Assembly: GCF_001428335.1 (NCBI RefSeq) | Contig: NZ_LMSG01000020.1 | Coordinates: 16,078-80,077 of the forward strand | Direction: 5' to 3' | Source of the DNA: Arthrobacter sp. Soil762 | GTDB taxonomy: Bacteria; Actinomycetota; Actinomycetes; Actinomycetales; Micrococcaceae | Length of the DNA: 64,000 nt | Shown: in pieces, positions 15,845-24,644 of the stretch | Layout: the number at the start of each line of letters is the position of its first letter | How positions within the stretch are numbered: position 1 is the stretch's first letter | The notes under the pieces: generated by a model | What the model was told of the DNA's origin: nothing | Database searches by the model: none | The model's input: only the letters and a program-made list of their open reading frames with translations | Program-made: the position numbers and the translations under genes

Positions 15845-17553
15845 GTTTTGAGCTGAGCCGCAAACAGTACTCGGACCTCTACGGCCCCACCACGGGCGAC
15901 GCCGTTCGCCTGGCGGATACCGATCTTTTCCTCGAGATTGAGCACGATCACACCAACTACGGTGAAGAGGTGGTGTTTGGCGGCGGCAAGGTCATCCGCG
16001 ACGGTATGGGCCAGAACGGGCAGCTGGTCCGGGACGACGACATCCCGGACACCGTGATCACGAACGTGATCGTGCTCGACTACACCGGCATCTACAAAGC
16101 CGATGTGGCTCTGCGCGACGGACACATCTTCAAAATCGGCAAGGCCGGCAACCCCCAGATTTCCCGGGGCGTGACCATCACCATCGGCGTTGCCACCGAC
16201 ATCATCGCGGGCGAGGGCAAGATCCTCACCGCAGGCGGCATTGACACGCACGTGCACTTCGTGAGCCCCGATCAGGTGCCCGTGGCGCTGGCGTCAGGGG
16301 TCACCACCATGATCGGTGGCGGCACCGGACCGAGCGAGGCGAGCAAAGCCACCACCGTCACGCCGGGCGCCTGGCACATTTCACGCATGCTTCAGGCCGT
16401 GGAGAACCTGCCGATCAACATCGGCCTGCTCGGCAAGGGCCATGCCAGTGCCATCGAGCCACTCGCGGAGCAGATCCGGGCCGGCGCCATCGGGCTGAAG
16501 GTGCACGAAGACTGGGGCGCCACCACGTCCTCGATCGACATGTCCCTGCGGGTGGCCGATGAGTATGACGTGCAGGTGGCCATCCACTCCGACACCCTCA
16601 ACGAGTGCGGCTTCGTCGAAGACACCATCCGGGCCATCGGCGGCCGCGTCATCCACACGTTCCACACCGAAGGTGCCGGCGGCGGGCACGCTCCGGACAT
16701 CATCAAGATCGCGGCGCTGCCCAACGTCCTCCCGGCGTCGACCAATCCCACCCTGCCGTACACGGTCAACACCATCGACGAACACCTCGACATGCTGATG
16801 GTTTGCCACCACCTGAGTCCGGACATCCCCGAGGATGTGGCCTTCGCCGATTCGCGGATCCGCAAGGAGACCATCGCGGCGGAGGACGTGCTGCATGACA
16901 TGGGCATCTTTTCCATCACCAGCTCCGACTCCCAGGCCATGGGCCGGGTCGGCGAGGTGGTCCTGCGGACCTGGCAGGTAGCGGACGCCATGAAGCGCCA
17001 ACGCGGAAAGCTCGACGGCGATCCCGCGGTTGGCGATAACTTCCGGCTCAAGCGCTACGTGGCCAAATACACGATCAACCCGGCGATCGCCCACGGCATC
17101 GCGGACTCGGTCGGAAGCATCGAGGAGGGCAAATTTGCCGACCTCGTGCTCTGGGACCCGATGTTCTTCGGCGTCAAGCCCGAGCTCGTGCTCAAAGGCG
17201 GGCAGGCGGTCATGAGCGTTATGGGAGATCCCAACGCCTCGATCACCACCCCGCAGCCACGCGTCCTGCGCGGCAACTTCGGGGCACTCGGCACCGCGGT
17301 ACATGCCTCATCGATCACGTTTCTTTCCCAGGCCGCCATTGCCTCCGGAGTCCCCGATCAGTTGGGCCTGCGCCGCGTGATCCGGCCGGTGAGCGGTATC
17401 CGTACCCTCACCAAGGCAGATATGAAGCACAACGGCGAGACGCCGGATATCGCCGTTGACCCGGAAACGTACTCGGTGACTGTCGACGGCGATCCGATCA
17501 CGGCGGAGCCCTCGACGGTGCTGCCCATGGCGCAGCGCTACTTCCTCTTTTAG
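15841..17553 (+). CDS. ureC: Urease alpha (catalytic) subunit
   Basis: The 570-residue catalytic subunit holding the dinuclear nickel site. All ligands are visible: His137 and His139 in DTHVHF, the carbamylated Lys220 in GLKVHEDWGATT, His residues in VAIHSDTLNE and HTFHTEGAGGGHAPD, and Asp in ITSSDSQAMGRVGEV. The active-site flap with its cysteine is MVCHHLSPDIPEDVAFADSR. The start SFELSRKQYSDLYGPTTGD is canonical. It should be active once UreD-F-G-E deliver nickel and CO2. Confidence 0.98.
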   Translation: MSFELSRKQYSDLYGPTTGDAVRLADTDLFLEIEHDHTNYGEEVVFGGGKVIRDGMGQNGQLVRDDDIPDTVITNVIVLDYTGIYKADVALRDGHIFKIGKAGNPQISRGVTITIGVATDIIAGEGKILTAGGIDTHVHFVSPDQVPVALASGVTTMIGGGTGPSEASKATTVTPGAWHISRMLQAVENLPINIGLLGKGHASAIEPLAEQIRAGAIGLKVHEDWGATTSSIDMSLRVADEYDVQVAIHSDTLNECGFVEDTIRAIGGRVIHTFHTEGAGGGHAPDIIKIAALPNVLPASTNPTLPYTVNTIDEHLDMLMVCHHLSPDIPEDVAFADSRIRKETIAAEDVLHDMGIFSITSSDSQAMGRVGEVVLRTWQVADAMKRQRGKLDGDPAVGDNFRLKRYVAKYTINPAIAHGIADSVGSIEEGKFADLVLWDPMFFGVKPELVLKGGQAVMSVMGDPNASITTPQPRVLRGNFGALGTAVHASSITFLSQAAIASGVPDQLGLRRVIRPVSGIRTLTKADMKHNGETPDIAVDPETYSVTVDGDPITAEPSTVLPMAQRYFLF

Positions 17554-17577
17554 ACACATATCCCTAAGGGGGCATAT

Positions 17578-18063
17578 ATGATCATCGACCACGTCATCGC
17601 CAACCGGCACGATCTCCGCGACGGCGAGCTGGCCGGCCTCCACGAGGAACAGGTTCTGCTGCCGAGCGCGGAACTCGTCAAGAAAATCCAGCGGGTGACC
17701 ACCGACCACGGCCGTGAGCTGGGCATCCGGCTCAGCGATGCCGCGGGCCCGGTGCGCGATCTCCGCGACGGCGACATCCTGTTCCGCGACGACAAAACAG
17801 TCATCGTGGTGACTGCGCTGGCAACCGACGTCCTTGTTATTGCCGCGCGCAGCATCCGTGAAATGGGGGTCGTGGCGCACAACCTCGGCAATCGGCACAT
17901 GCAGGCGCAGTTCTTCGACGCCGACAGTGAATATGCCGCCGAGGTGATGGTGGTGCAGTACGACCACACGATCGAGGACTACCTGATCCACGTTGGTGTG
18001 CCGTACTCGCGCCAGGAACGTGTGGTGCCTGTGCCGTTCCGCCATGCCGAACACACCCACTGA
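17578..18063 (+). CDS. ureE: Urease accessory protein UreE
   Basis: A 161-residue nickel-binding metallochaperone. The N-terminal domain begins MIIDHVIANRHDLRDGELAG; the C-terminal metal-binding domain includes VVAHNLGNRHMQAQFFD with the conserved central His, then VMVVQYDHTIEDYLIHVGV. The C terminus (FRHAEHTH) has only a few His rather than the long His tail of Klebsiella UreE. The ribosome site AAGGGGG stands before the ATG. It delivers nickel to the UreG-UreF-UreD complex. Confidence 0.95.
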   Translation: MIIDHVIANRHDLRDGELAGLHEEQVLLPSAELVKKIQRVTTDHGRELGIRLSDAAGPVRDLRDGDILFRDDKTVIVVTALATDVLVIAARSIREMGVVAHNLGNRHMQAQFFDADSEYAAEVMVVQYDHTIEDYLIHVGVPYSRQERVVPVPFRHAEHTH

Positions 18064-18754
18064 GCGCGTGAACGAGCCGCCGTCGTACCTGCTGCCGCTG
18101 TTGCAGCTTTCTGACTCCGCGCTCCCCACGGGCGGGTTCAGCCATTCCTTCGGAATGGAGACGTTCCTGGAACGCGGGCTCATCGACGGCGAAGCGGGCT
18201 TCGCCAGCTGGCTGAGCCAGTTTGTGGGCATCCAGCTGACCTACAGTGACGGGTTCGCCCTGCGCCTGGCCTACGAGGCGTCCTCGGTTGACGATATTGC
18301 CCGGGTCGACCGGATGATCGCCGCGGCGGCGCTGCCCCGTGAGGTCCGCGAGGCGGGGACCAAGATGGGCGCACGGATGCTGGCCATCGCCGGTACGGTG
18401 GCGCCAGGTGCGCGGCTCGCGGGCTACGCGGCCGACGTCGGATCCGGGCGTTGCGCCGGGCACCCGGCGGTAGCGTTCGGCGTTGCCGGCCGGCAGCTGG
18501 GCGTTCCGCTGGAGGAATTGCTCGCGAGCTACCTCTTCACGGCGGTCACGTCACTGACCCAAAACGCCATCCGGGCCATCCCCATCGGGCAGGACGCCGG
18601 TCAGCGTGTGTTGCTGGGAACGCATCCCAGGATCATGGATGCCGTCCGCCGGATCCAGGCACTCGATGCCGACGACTTCGGGATCACGGCCCCGGGCCTC
18701 GAAATCGCCCAGATGCGCCACGAACGCCAGCGCGTCCGCATGTTTATGTCGTAG
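18044..18754 (+). CDS. ureF: Urease accessory protein UreF
   Basis: A 236-residue all-helical protein that forms the UreD-UreF-UreG maturation complex and gates UreG GTPase activity. Family motifs are LLQLSDSALPTGGFSHSFGM near the N terminus and YLFTAVTSLTQNAIRAIPIG toward the end. The ATG at 18044 overlaps ureE by 20 bp; a GTG at 18068, just after the ureE stop, is an equally reasonable start (228 residues) because homology begins at PPSYLLPLL. It is followed by ureG after 42 bp. Confidence 0.93.
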   Translation: MPNTPTERVNEPPSYLLPLLQLSDSALPTGGFSHSFGMETFLERGLIDGEAGFASWLSQFVGIQLTYSDGFALRLAYEASSVDDIARVDRMIAAAALPREVREAGTKMGARMLAIAGTVAPGARLAGYAADVGSGRCAGHPAVAFGVAGRQLGVPLEELLASYLFTAVTSLTQNAIRAIPIGQDAGQRVLLGTHPRIMDAVRRIQALDADDFGITAPGLEIAQMRHERQRVRMFMS

Positions 18755-18796
18755 CAGTCCGCGGTTGGCCGCATCCAATACGTAGCAAGGAGCACC

Positions 18797-19411
18797 ATGA
18801 AACTCATCAAAATCGGCGTCGGCGGTCCTGTCGGCGCAGGCAAGACCCAGCTCGTGGAACGCCTGACCCGCCACCTCAGCGCCGAGATTTCGATGGCCGC
18901 GATCACCAACGACATCTACACCATCGAGGACGCCAAGATCCTCGCGGCCAACGGGATCCTTCCACTGGACCGCATCATCGGCATCGAAACCGGCGGCTGC
19001 CCGCACACGGCCATCCGGGAGGACACGTCGATGAACTCGGCCGCTGTGGAGGAGCTGCGGCTGCGCCACCCCGGCCTCGAAGTCGTCTTCATCGAAAGCG
19101 GGGGAGACAACCTTTCGGCCACGTTCAGCCCGGAGCTTGTGGACTTCTCGATCTACATCATCGACGTGGCGCAGGGCGAAAAAATCCCGCGCAAGGCCGG
19201 CCAGGGCATGATCAAGTCCGACTTCTTCATCATCAACAAAATGGACCTTGCCCCGTATGTGGGTGCTGACCTCTCCGTGATGGAGGCGGACACTCTCGAG
19301 TTCCGCGGCAACAAGCCCTACTGTTTCACCAATCTCAAGACCGACGAAGGCCTGGAGCACGTCATCAACTGGATCAGGCGCGACGTGCTCATGCTTGATC
19401 TCCGCCAGTGA
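18797..19411 (+). CDS. ureG: Urease accessory GTPase UreG
   Basis: A 204-residue SIMIBI-class GTPase powering nickel insertion. It has the P-loop GVGGPVGAGKTQLVE, the segment ITNDIYTIEDAKIL, the Cys-Pro-His metal motif GCPHTAIREDTSMN, the Walker B-like FIESGGDNLSATFSPEL and the guanine-specificity motif NKMDLAPYVG. An AAGGAG ribosome site precedes the ATG. Its last codons overlap the GTG start of ureD (GTGA). Confidence 0.97.
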   Translation: MKLIKIGVGGPVGAGKTQLVERLTRHLSAEISMAAITNDIYTIEDAKILAANGILPLDRIIGIETGGCPHTAIREDTSMNSAAVEELRLRHPGLEVVFIESGGDNLSATFSPELVDFSIYIIDVAQGEKIPRKAGQGMIKSDFFIINKMDLAPYVGADLSVMEADTLEFRGNKPYCFTNLKTDEGLEHVINWIRRDVLMLDLRQ

Positions 19412-20277
19412 CGGGTGCGTCGGCGCCCGAAGTCCCGGTGCGCCGCGCCGCCGTCGAACTCGCCGGTACGCTCGCCCTCACCGTGGGTGTGCGGGGCGAC
19501 CGCTGCATCGCCACGAGCCAGTACCACCAGGGCGCTCTGCGTATCCTGCGGCCGCACTACCTCGACGACACCAGCCAGGTCTGCTACGTGGTGGTCAATC
19601 CCGGGGGCGGGTACGTCGGTGGCGACGAGTATGAAATCGACATCACTGTGGAAACAGGGGCACGGCTCCTGCTGACAACACAGTCAGCGACGAAGGTCTA
19701 CCGCACTCCCGCGACCCGCGCCGAACAGCGGACGCACATCCGGCTCGGCCCCAACGCGAGCCTGGAATCCGTGCCCGACCCGCTGATCGCCTACCGCGGG
19801 GCGACCTACCGGCAAGCCACCGTGATTGAGATGCACGGCAGCGCCTCGCTGGTGATGGCCGAGATCGTCACGCCGGGCTGGTCACCGGACGGCGCCCTGT
19901 TCGGCTACGACGAAATCCGGCTGCGGAACGAGATCTCGGTCGACGGGCGCCTGGCGGTGCTCGACAACCTGCTGATCCGCCCGCTGACCGGTGCCGCCCC
20001 GATAGACGGCATGGCCTTCCTCGAGGACTACACGCACGTCGGTTCCCTCCTGGTCATGGATGCCCGCGTGGACGCCGCGCTGCTGAACGAGCTGCATGAG
20101 GAGCTGCTGCCGCTTGCCGGGGGCTGCAACCTGGGCATGTCACTGCTTGACGGCGGCCTGGCCATCCGGGCCCTGTCCCACGCCACCGAGCCGCTGGACG
20201 CCGTCATCCGGGCCGGAATCGATTTTCTGCGATGCCGCTGGCACGGCCAGCCCCGTCTCAACCTTCGAAAGTACTAA
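19408..20277 (+). CDS. ureD: Urease accessory protein UreD/UreH
   Basis: A 289-residue scaffold protein that binds apo-urease and recruits UreF and UreG. Motifs include NPGGGYVGGDEYEIDITVE, LLLTTQSATKVYRTP, LGPNASLESVPDPLIAYRGA and EIVTPGWSPDGALFGYDEIR. The start is the GTG at 19408, overlapping the ureG stop by 4 bp. Its stop is directly followed by the ATG of the nickel permease without any spacer. Confidence 0.94.
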   Translation: MTGASAPEVPVRRAAVELAGTLALTVGVRGDRCIATSQYHQGALRILRPHYLDDTSQVCYVVVNPGGGYVGGDEYEIDITVETGARLLLTTQSATKVYRTPATRAEQRTHIRLGPNASLESVPDPLIAYRGATYRQATVIEMHGSASLVMAEIVTPGWSPDGALFGYDEIRLRNEISVDGRLAVLDNLLIRPLTGAAPIDGMAFLEDYTHVGSLLVMDARVDAALLNELHEELLPLAGGCNLGMSLLDGGLAIRALSHATEPLDAVIRAGIDFLRCRWHGQPRLNLRKY

Positions 20278-21339
20278 ATGAAAGCCCTCTTGAACCACCA
20301 CGAGCGGGAAGCCCTCCCGACAGGCCGCCGCTTGGCGGTCACATTCGGGGCAGTCGCGGCCCTCCACGTGGTGATGCTCGCGCTGCTGGCCGATTCGCTG
20401 CGCACAAACCACAACCCTGTGGTGCTCGGCCTGCTCATCACCGCTTACCTGGCCGGTGTGAAGCACAGCTACGACTGGGACCACATTGCGGCGATCGACA
20501 ACTCCACCCGCCGCTTCGCGGCCCAGGGCCGCAGCCCCGTCAGCGTGGGCTTCGCGTTCAGCATGGGCCACAGCATGGTGGTTGTGCTTGCCGGGGTACT
20601 TGTGGTCAGCGGTGCCGGCATCATTCAGGACGCACTTAATGACGGCTCGTCCGCGAACACGGTTTTGAGCATTACCGGGGCATCCGTCTCGGGCTTGTTC
20701 CTGCTGACCATCGGTGTTTACAACGCCGCCGCGTTCCGACGTACTGCCTTGCTGTACCGCCGGGTCAAGGACGGCGCCACAGTCAACCGCGAGGCGTTGG
20801 CGCCGACCGGGCTGGTGGCCCGCCTGCTCGACAAACCGCTCTCCCGCGTTAACCGCCCGCGCGACATTTTTGTCCTGGGGTTCCTTTTCGGCCTCGGCTT
20901 CGACACAGCCTCGACCATCGCGTTCCTGCTCCTCACGGCGACGGCCGCCCTCGCCGGCATCTCCCCGGTCGCGCTGATGGCCCTGCCCTTCGGCTTCATG
21001 GCGGCGATGACACTGTGCGACACGGTGAACGGCGTCGCGATGATGAAGATGTACCGGCGCGCCGTGGTGGATCCCAAGCGCCGTATCGGTTTCAACATGG
21101 TCATCACAGGTGTGTCCGCAGCCTCTGCACTGTTCATCTCTGTCATCACCATCGCAGGCGTACTGCACACGATGCTCGGGCTTACCGACCCGGTGACCAC
21201 CTTCCTTGCCGAACTGGACCTTGGCCACGCCGGGCTGGTCCTGGTAGCGCTGCTGCTCTTCATCTGGGGCGCGCATACCTGGGTGCGCCGCGCCGGCCAC
21301 GCCGCCTCAGCCACAACAGGCGGAAACCCGCAGGGATAG
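20278..21339 (+). CDS. NiCoT-family nickel/cobalt permease
   Basis: A 353-residue eight-helix transporter of the NixA/HoxN family. The helix II signature appears as HSYDWDHIAAIDNSTRR, where most members have HAxDADHI, so Asp-Ala is replaced by Asp-Trp. Other signatures are FSMGHSMVVVLAG and LGFLFGLGFDTASTIAF. It imports Ni2+ for urease. Its ATG follows the ureD stop immediately, so it is translated as the last gene of the operon. Some family members also carry Co2+; urease context favours nickel. Confidence 0.92.
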   Translation: MKALLNHHEREALPTGRRLAVTFGAVAALHVVMLALLADSLRTNHNPVVLGLLITAYLAGVKHSYDWDHIAAIDNSTRRFAAQGRSPVSVGFAFSMGHSMVVVLAGVLVVSGAGIIQDALNDGSSANTVLSITGASVSGLFLLTIGVYNAAAFRRTALLYRRVKDGATVNREALAPTGLVARLLDKPLSRVNRPRDIFVLGFLFGLGFDTASTIAFLLLTATAALAGISPVALMALPFGFMAAMTLCDTVNGVAMMKMYRRAVVDPKRRIGFNMVITGVSAASALFISVITIAGVLHTMLGLTDPVTTFLAELDLGHAGLVLVALLLFIWGAHTWVRRAGHAASATTGGNPQG

Positions 21340-21391
21340 GGCTCGACGGCGGGATCGCCGCTGGGTCCTGCCGGCGCAAGGCTGGGCCGCG

Positions 21392-21814
21392 CTATTCGGC
21401 GGACGGCCGCTGCCGTTGCCGTTTCGTCGCCGAGCGCTGTTCCTTGGCGGCGAGGCGACGGCGGTTCGAACCCCGAGTGGGTTTGGTCGCCCGACGGCGG
21501 GGGCCTTCGGGTGCCAGGCCTTCCGCCACAAGCTCGGCGAGCTTCGCCAGGGCGGTCTCGCGGTTGCGCAGCTGGGAGCGCTGCTCGGAGGAGGCCACGG
21601 TGATCACCCCGGCGACGAGGCGTGGTCCAAGCCGCCTGAGCAGCATCAGCCGCTGGTCATCCGTGAGCACGGCGGAGCCGGCGATGCTCCACGAGACTTC
21701 CGCACGGCTGTCCGTCGTGTTGACGTGCTGACCACCTGGCCCCGACGAACGCGAGAACCGCCAGCGGAGTTCCGACGCGGGAATTGTGAGCGCGGGCGAC
21801 ACCTCCAGATCCAT
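21392..21814 (-). CDS. arfB: ArfB-like peptidyl-tRNA hydrolase (ribosome rescue)
   Basis: A 140-residue release-factor-like protein. The catalytic GGQ lies in RSSGPGGQHVNTTDSR, followed by the basic C-terminal tail (RRRATKPTRGSNRRRLAAKE and onward) that enters the empty mRNA channel. No codon-recognition domain is present, which defines the ArfB/YaeJ/ICT1 group rather than RF1/RF2. It releases nascent chains from ribosomes stalled without a stop codon. The ATG at 21814 gives the usual start (MDLEVSPALTIPASELRW); an in-frame GTG at 21832 is possible. It is convergent with the nickel permease. Confidence 0.92.
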   Translation of the reverse strand: MDLEVSPALTIPASELRWRFSRSSGPGGQHVNTTDSRAEVSWSIAGSAVLTDDQRLMLLRRLGPRLVAGVITVASSEQRSQLRNRETALAKLAELVAEGLAPEGPRRRATKPTRGSNRRRLAAKEQRSATKRQRQRPSAE

Positions 21815-21980
21815 GCAACCAGCGTTGCACACTCCGGGCGCGATCCACGCCCTCAGGCTCGGGGCTGGAGGGAGGTACTGGCAGACCCCTGATAGGCAGG
21901 GCCCTCGCTAGGACCGGGAAGACAGCATTGTATTGAACGTGAACCCCAGTCTTTGCCCTTACCCATAGAACGGAGCCAGC

Positions 21981-23198
21981 GTGACCGCCGTCGAAACCAC
22001 GATTCCCGCACGCGAGCAGGCGGTGGGACGGCCCCTGGCGATTGTGCTCGGGCTGCTGACCATCTTCGGTCCTATCTCCATGGATCTCTACCTTCCGGTC
22101 CTCCCAGCCCTCACCGCTGAGCTTCAAAGCACGACGTCGGTGGCCCAGTTGACCATCACCGCGTGTCTGCTGGGCCTCGCCATCGGCCAATTAGTGGCCG
22201 GGCCGCTCTCGGACCGCCTCGGGCGGCGGACGCCGCTGCTGATCGGCGTCGTTGCCTACACGCTGACGTCTGTCCTCTGCGCGCTGAGCCCAACCATCGA
22301 GACGCTCATCGTCGCGAGGTTCGTCCAGGGCCTGGCCGGAGCCGTGGGTATCGTCATTGCGCAGGCCGCCGGGCGGGACGTCTACTCGGGCGCCAAGCTG
22401 ATCCGCTACTACGGCCGCCTCACGGTTCTCGGCGGACTGGCCGCCATCATCGGCCCGGTCATCGGCGGGCAACTCGCCACCGTCACCGACTGGCGCGGAG
22501 TCTTCCTGTTCCTCGCAGCCGTCGGGGTCGCCGTCCTGCTGGCGTCATTGGTGGTCTTCCAGGAGACCCTGCCCGCGAACCGGCGGGTGACTGGAGGCCT
22601 CTCCCACACCCTGCAGGATTTCCGCCGGCTCCTTGCCGACCCGGTGTTCGTCGGAGCTGTGCTGATCACCGGTTTCACGTACTCTGCGGTCTTCGCCTAT
22701 TTGAGCGGGGCAACCTACATCCTCCAAGGCATGTACGGGCTCTCCCCGCAGGGATACTCGTTCGCTTTCGGCCTGAATTCACTGGGTTTTGTGGTCTTCG
22801 GATTCGTCGCCGGCCGGCTCGCTGAACGGTGGTCCGAACGCGGAACGCTCACCGTGGGCCTGCTCATGACGGCGGCCGGCGCCCTGGGGTTGCTGGCCAC
22901 GGCGCTCCTGCACCTGCCGCTGATTGCCATCGTCCTGGCCCTGTTCACGATGGTCAGCGGCGTGGCCGTCACCAGCCCGCCGGCCACCTCGCTCGCACTC
23001 AAGGATTATCCCGATATCGCCGGGACGGCCTCCTCATTGCTGGGGCTGGCCCGGTACGCCTTCGGAGGGATCGCCGCCCCTTTGGTGGGCATCGGCGGCG
23101 CCAACGACGCCGTTCCGTTCGGGATCGTTGCGGCCGTCTCCGCGGCAGCGGCCGTCCTTTGCTTGGGCCTGGTCAGGAGGCGGCGTGGTCCGCATTGA
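21981..23198 (+). CDS. Bcr/CflA-type MFS drug exporter
   Basis: A 405-residue, 12-helix MFS protein. The N terminus (LLTIFGPISMDLYLPVLPAL) and the loop GPLSDRLGRRTPLLIG followed by VARFVQGLAGAVGIVIAQAA are characteristic of the Bcr/CflA branch (bicyclomycin, chloramphenicol and related drugs). The start is GTG at 21981 with CGGAG upstream. No regulator is adjacent. The actual substrate is unknown; polyspecific efflux is the family expectation. Confidence 0.9.
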   Translation: MTAVETTIPAREQAVGRPLAIVLGLLTIFGPISMDLYLPVLPALTAELQSTTSVAQLTITACLLGLAIGQLVAGPLSDRLGRRTPLLIGVVAYTLTSVLCALSPTIETLIVARFVQGLAGAVGIVIAQAAGRDVYSGAKLIRYYGRLTVLGGLAAIIGPVIGGQLATVTDWRGVFLFLAAVGVAVLLASLVVFQETLPANRRVTGGLSHTLQDFRRLLADPVFVGAVLITGFTYSAVFAYLSGATYILQGMYGLSPQGYSFAFGLNSLGFVVFGFVAGRLAERWSERGTLTVGLLMTAAGALGLLATALLHLPLIAIVLALFTMVSGVAVTSPPATSLALKDYPDIAGTASSLLGLARYAFGGIAAPLVGIGGANDAVPFGIVAAVSAAAAVLCLGLVRRRRGPH

Positions 23199-23243
23199 AT
23201 TCGCTGACCCGGACAACACCCGCGCACTATCTATGGGCATTCG

Positions 23244-23537
23244 TCAGCGAGGCTTGTAGACGTCCGCGCGGTGCTCGATGCGGTGGACATATAAGGTGTG
23301 CTCTTCAACATCGAGGGTGAACAACACGCGGTAGTCACCGCGGCGTGCGGTGCGCAGGCCCAGGAGTTCACTTGTGAGGGGCTTGCTGAGCCGGCGGGGA
23401 TTGTCGGCCAGAACTCCAGTAACGAATTCGACAATTGCGGCAGCAGCCTTCTCCGGCAGCCGACGAAACCCCTTCAGCGCGGGGCTGGTGACTTCGATTC
23501 TCCAGGGGCCCTGCTCGTTCGACGGTTCCTCAGTCAC
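23244..23537 (-). CDS. relE: RelE/ParE-family toxin
   Basis: A 97-residue RelE-fold protein: WRIEVTSPALKGFRRLPEKA, then KPLTSELLGLRTARRGDYRV and VEEHTLYVHRIEHRADVY. The basic and aromatic residues needed for ribosome-dependent mRNA cleavage (Lys and Arg in the central strand, RRGDYRVLF, and the C-terminal Tyr) are present. Its start overlaps the antitoxin stop by 4 bp (ATGA), so translation is coupled. Confidence 0.9.
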   Translation of the reverse strand: MTEEPSNEQGPWRIEVTSPALKGFRRLPEKAAAAIVEFVTGVLADNPRRLSKPLTSELLGLRTARRGDYRVLFTLDVEEHTLYVHRIEHRADVYKPR

Positions 23538-23809
23538 CTCGGCGGTAGCCCAAACTCGCGGCGCAGGTCATCGCCGCTGACAGTGTTCCCTGCCTCGATG
23601 TCGCGCCGGGCCTGTTCCAAATCTGTCCTGATGTCCGGCTGCGATAGCCAGTGGATGGTTTCCTGGAGTGACTCGAGGTCGTCAGCGGACATCAACACCG
23701 CTGACGGGTGCCCGTGGCGGGTGATCTGGATGATCTCATGCGTCTTGTCCGCCTCCTCCACGAGTGCGGAAAGCTTGTCCTTGGCTTCACTAAGGGGCAC
23801 GGTCTTCAT
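23534..23809 (-). CDS. Phd/YefM-family antitoxin
   Basis: A 91-residue antitoxin. Residues 1-50 (KTVPLSEAKDKLSALVEEAD, ITRHGHPSAVLMSADDL) give the Phd DNA-binding fold. The rest is an acidic helical toxin-binding tail. It precedes relE, as expected for an autoregulated module. On the minus strand a perfect TATAAT lies only 6 bases before the ATG, implying a leaderless or nearly leaderless message, and the palindrome at 23829-23851 lies across the promoter. Confidence 0.9.
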   Translation of the reverse strand: MKTVPLSEAKDKLSALVEEADKTHEIIQITRHGHPSAVLMSADDLESLQETIHWLSQPDIRTDLEQARRDIEAGNTVSGDDLRREFGLPPR

Positions 23810-23828
23810 GCTGTAATTATAGCCTGAA

Positions 23829-23851
23829 GTCAGGCCATTTAATGGCCTGAC
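23829..23851 (-). promoter_or_regulatory. Operator and promoter of the RelE/Phd-type module
   Basis: A perfect palindrome GTCAGGCCAT-TTA-ATGGCCTGAC centred 31 bp upstream of the antitoxin ATG. A TATAAT -10 box sits between it and the ATG (23816-23821, minus strand), so the palindrome covers the -35 region and spacer. Binding by the antitoxin-toxin complex there would block RNA polymerase. I also considered a terminator because TTTT follows on the plus strand, but the position fits an operator better. Confidence 0.75.
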
Positions 23852-23911
23852 TTTTAGCCGATAATTGAACTCTCGGGGGATCAGCTGATGTCACTGCTTA
23901 GATCCGCCGCG

Positions 23912-24616
23912 TCACCCCGTCCGCTCCACCGCCGCCAGGATCGCGTGGCCCAATTCCTCAGGTTTCGTGAACTGGGGCCAATGGCCTGTGGGGAGGTCCA
24001 CGTACTCGACGTCGCGGATGCGGGCCAGCTCGGCGGTGAAGGGATGGCCGGCGTCGATCCATTCGGTGAGGAGCGACGACGGGAACTGGCACGCGATCAC
24101 AGTCGCGGGAACGTCGTAGCGGCGAACGTCATGCAGGCGCTGACGGCCATGCGCAACGCCCCTGGGCTCGGGGATGGCGCGCGCCCGGAACGACGCGCGC
24201 AACTCATCGGTGAGGTCCACCAGATCGGCGTCATCGAAGCCATCCCACGGCGGCAGGGGCACGTCGTCGCCCTCGGTGGGCAGCCCGTCATTGATGACGC
24301 CGCCCTCGCCCAGGGGTCCGCTGTCCACGTAAATATTCCGGGCAACGCGGTCCGGCCGTGCGTCCGCCACGCCGTGGATGACCGCGCCACCACCGGAGTG
24401 CCCCACCAGGACCACCTTTCCGTCGAGACCGTCCAGAACGTCTACGACGGCGGCAATATGGTCCTTCAGAGTGATGCCGCCACGCCGTGCGTCCACAGAT
24501 TCAAGGCCGGGAAGAGTCAGGGGATGGGTTGTGTGCCCCGCCGCCGCCAGCGCTGGCGTCACCTTCTCCCATGACGACGCGTCCAACCAGAAACCGGGTA
24601 CCAAGATGATGTCCAT
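23912..24616 (-). CDS. Alpha/beta hydrolase
   Basis: A 234-residue alpha/beta-fold hydrolase without signal peptide. The oxyanion segment is VPGFWLDASSWEKV; the nucleophile serine is in VLVGHSGGGAVIHG; the acid is probably an Asp late in the chain and the base is His in LPTGHWPQFTKPEEL. Such enzymes act as esterases, lactonases or dehalogenases; the substrate cannot be told. It lies 28 bp downstream of the ABC exporter genes on the same strand and may share their transcript, though it has no obvious mechanistic link to them. Confidence 0.87.
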   Translation of the reverse strand: MDIILVPGFWLDASSWEKVTPALAAAGHTTHPLTLPGLESVDARRGGITLKDHIAAVVDVLDGLDGKVVLVGHSGGGAVIHGVADARPDRVARNIYVDSGPLGEGGVINDGLPTEGDDVPLPPWDGFDDADLVDLTDELRASFRARAIPEPRGVAHGRQRLHDVRRYDVPATVIACQFPSSLLTEWIDAGHPFTAELARIRDVEYVDLPTGHWPQFTKPEELGHAILAAVERTG

Positions 24617-24644
24617 GACGGAACCCTACTCCGCGCCCCCGGCG

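Noticed and set aside
23829..23860. Terminator at the palindrome followed by TTTT
   Set aside because: It lies within the promoter region of the antitoxin, 19 bp from its ATG, and no plus-strand gene ends just before it; an operator fits better.
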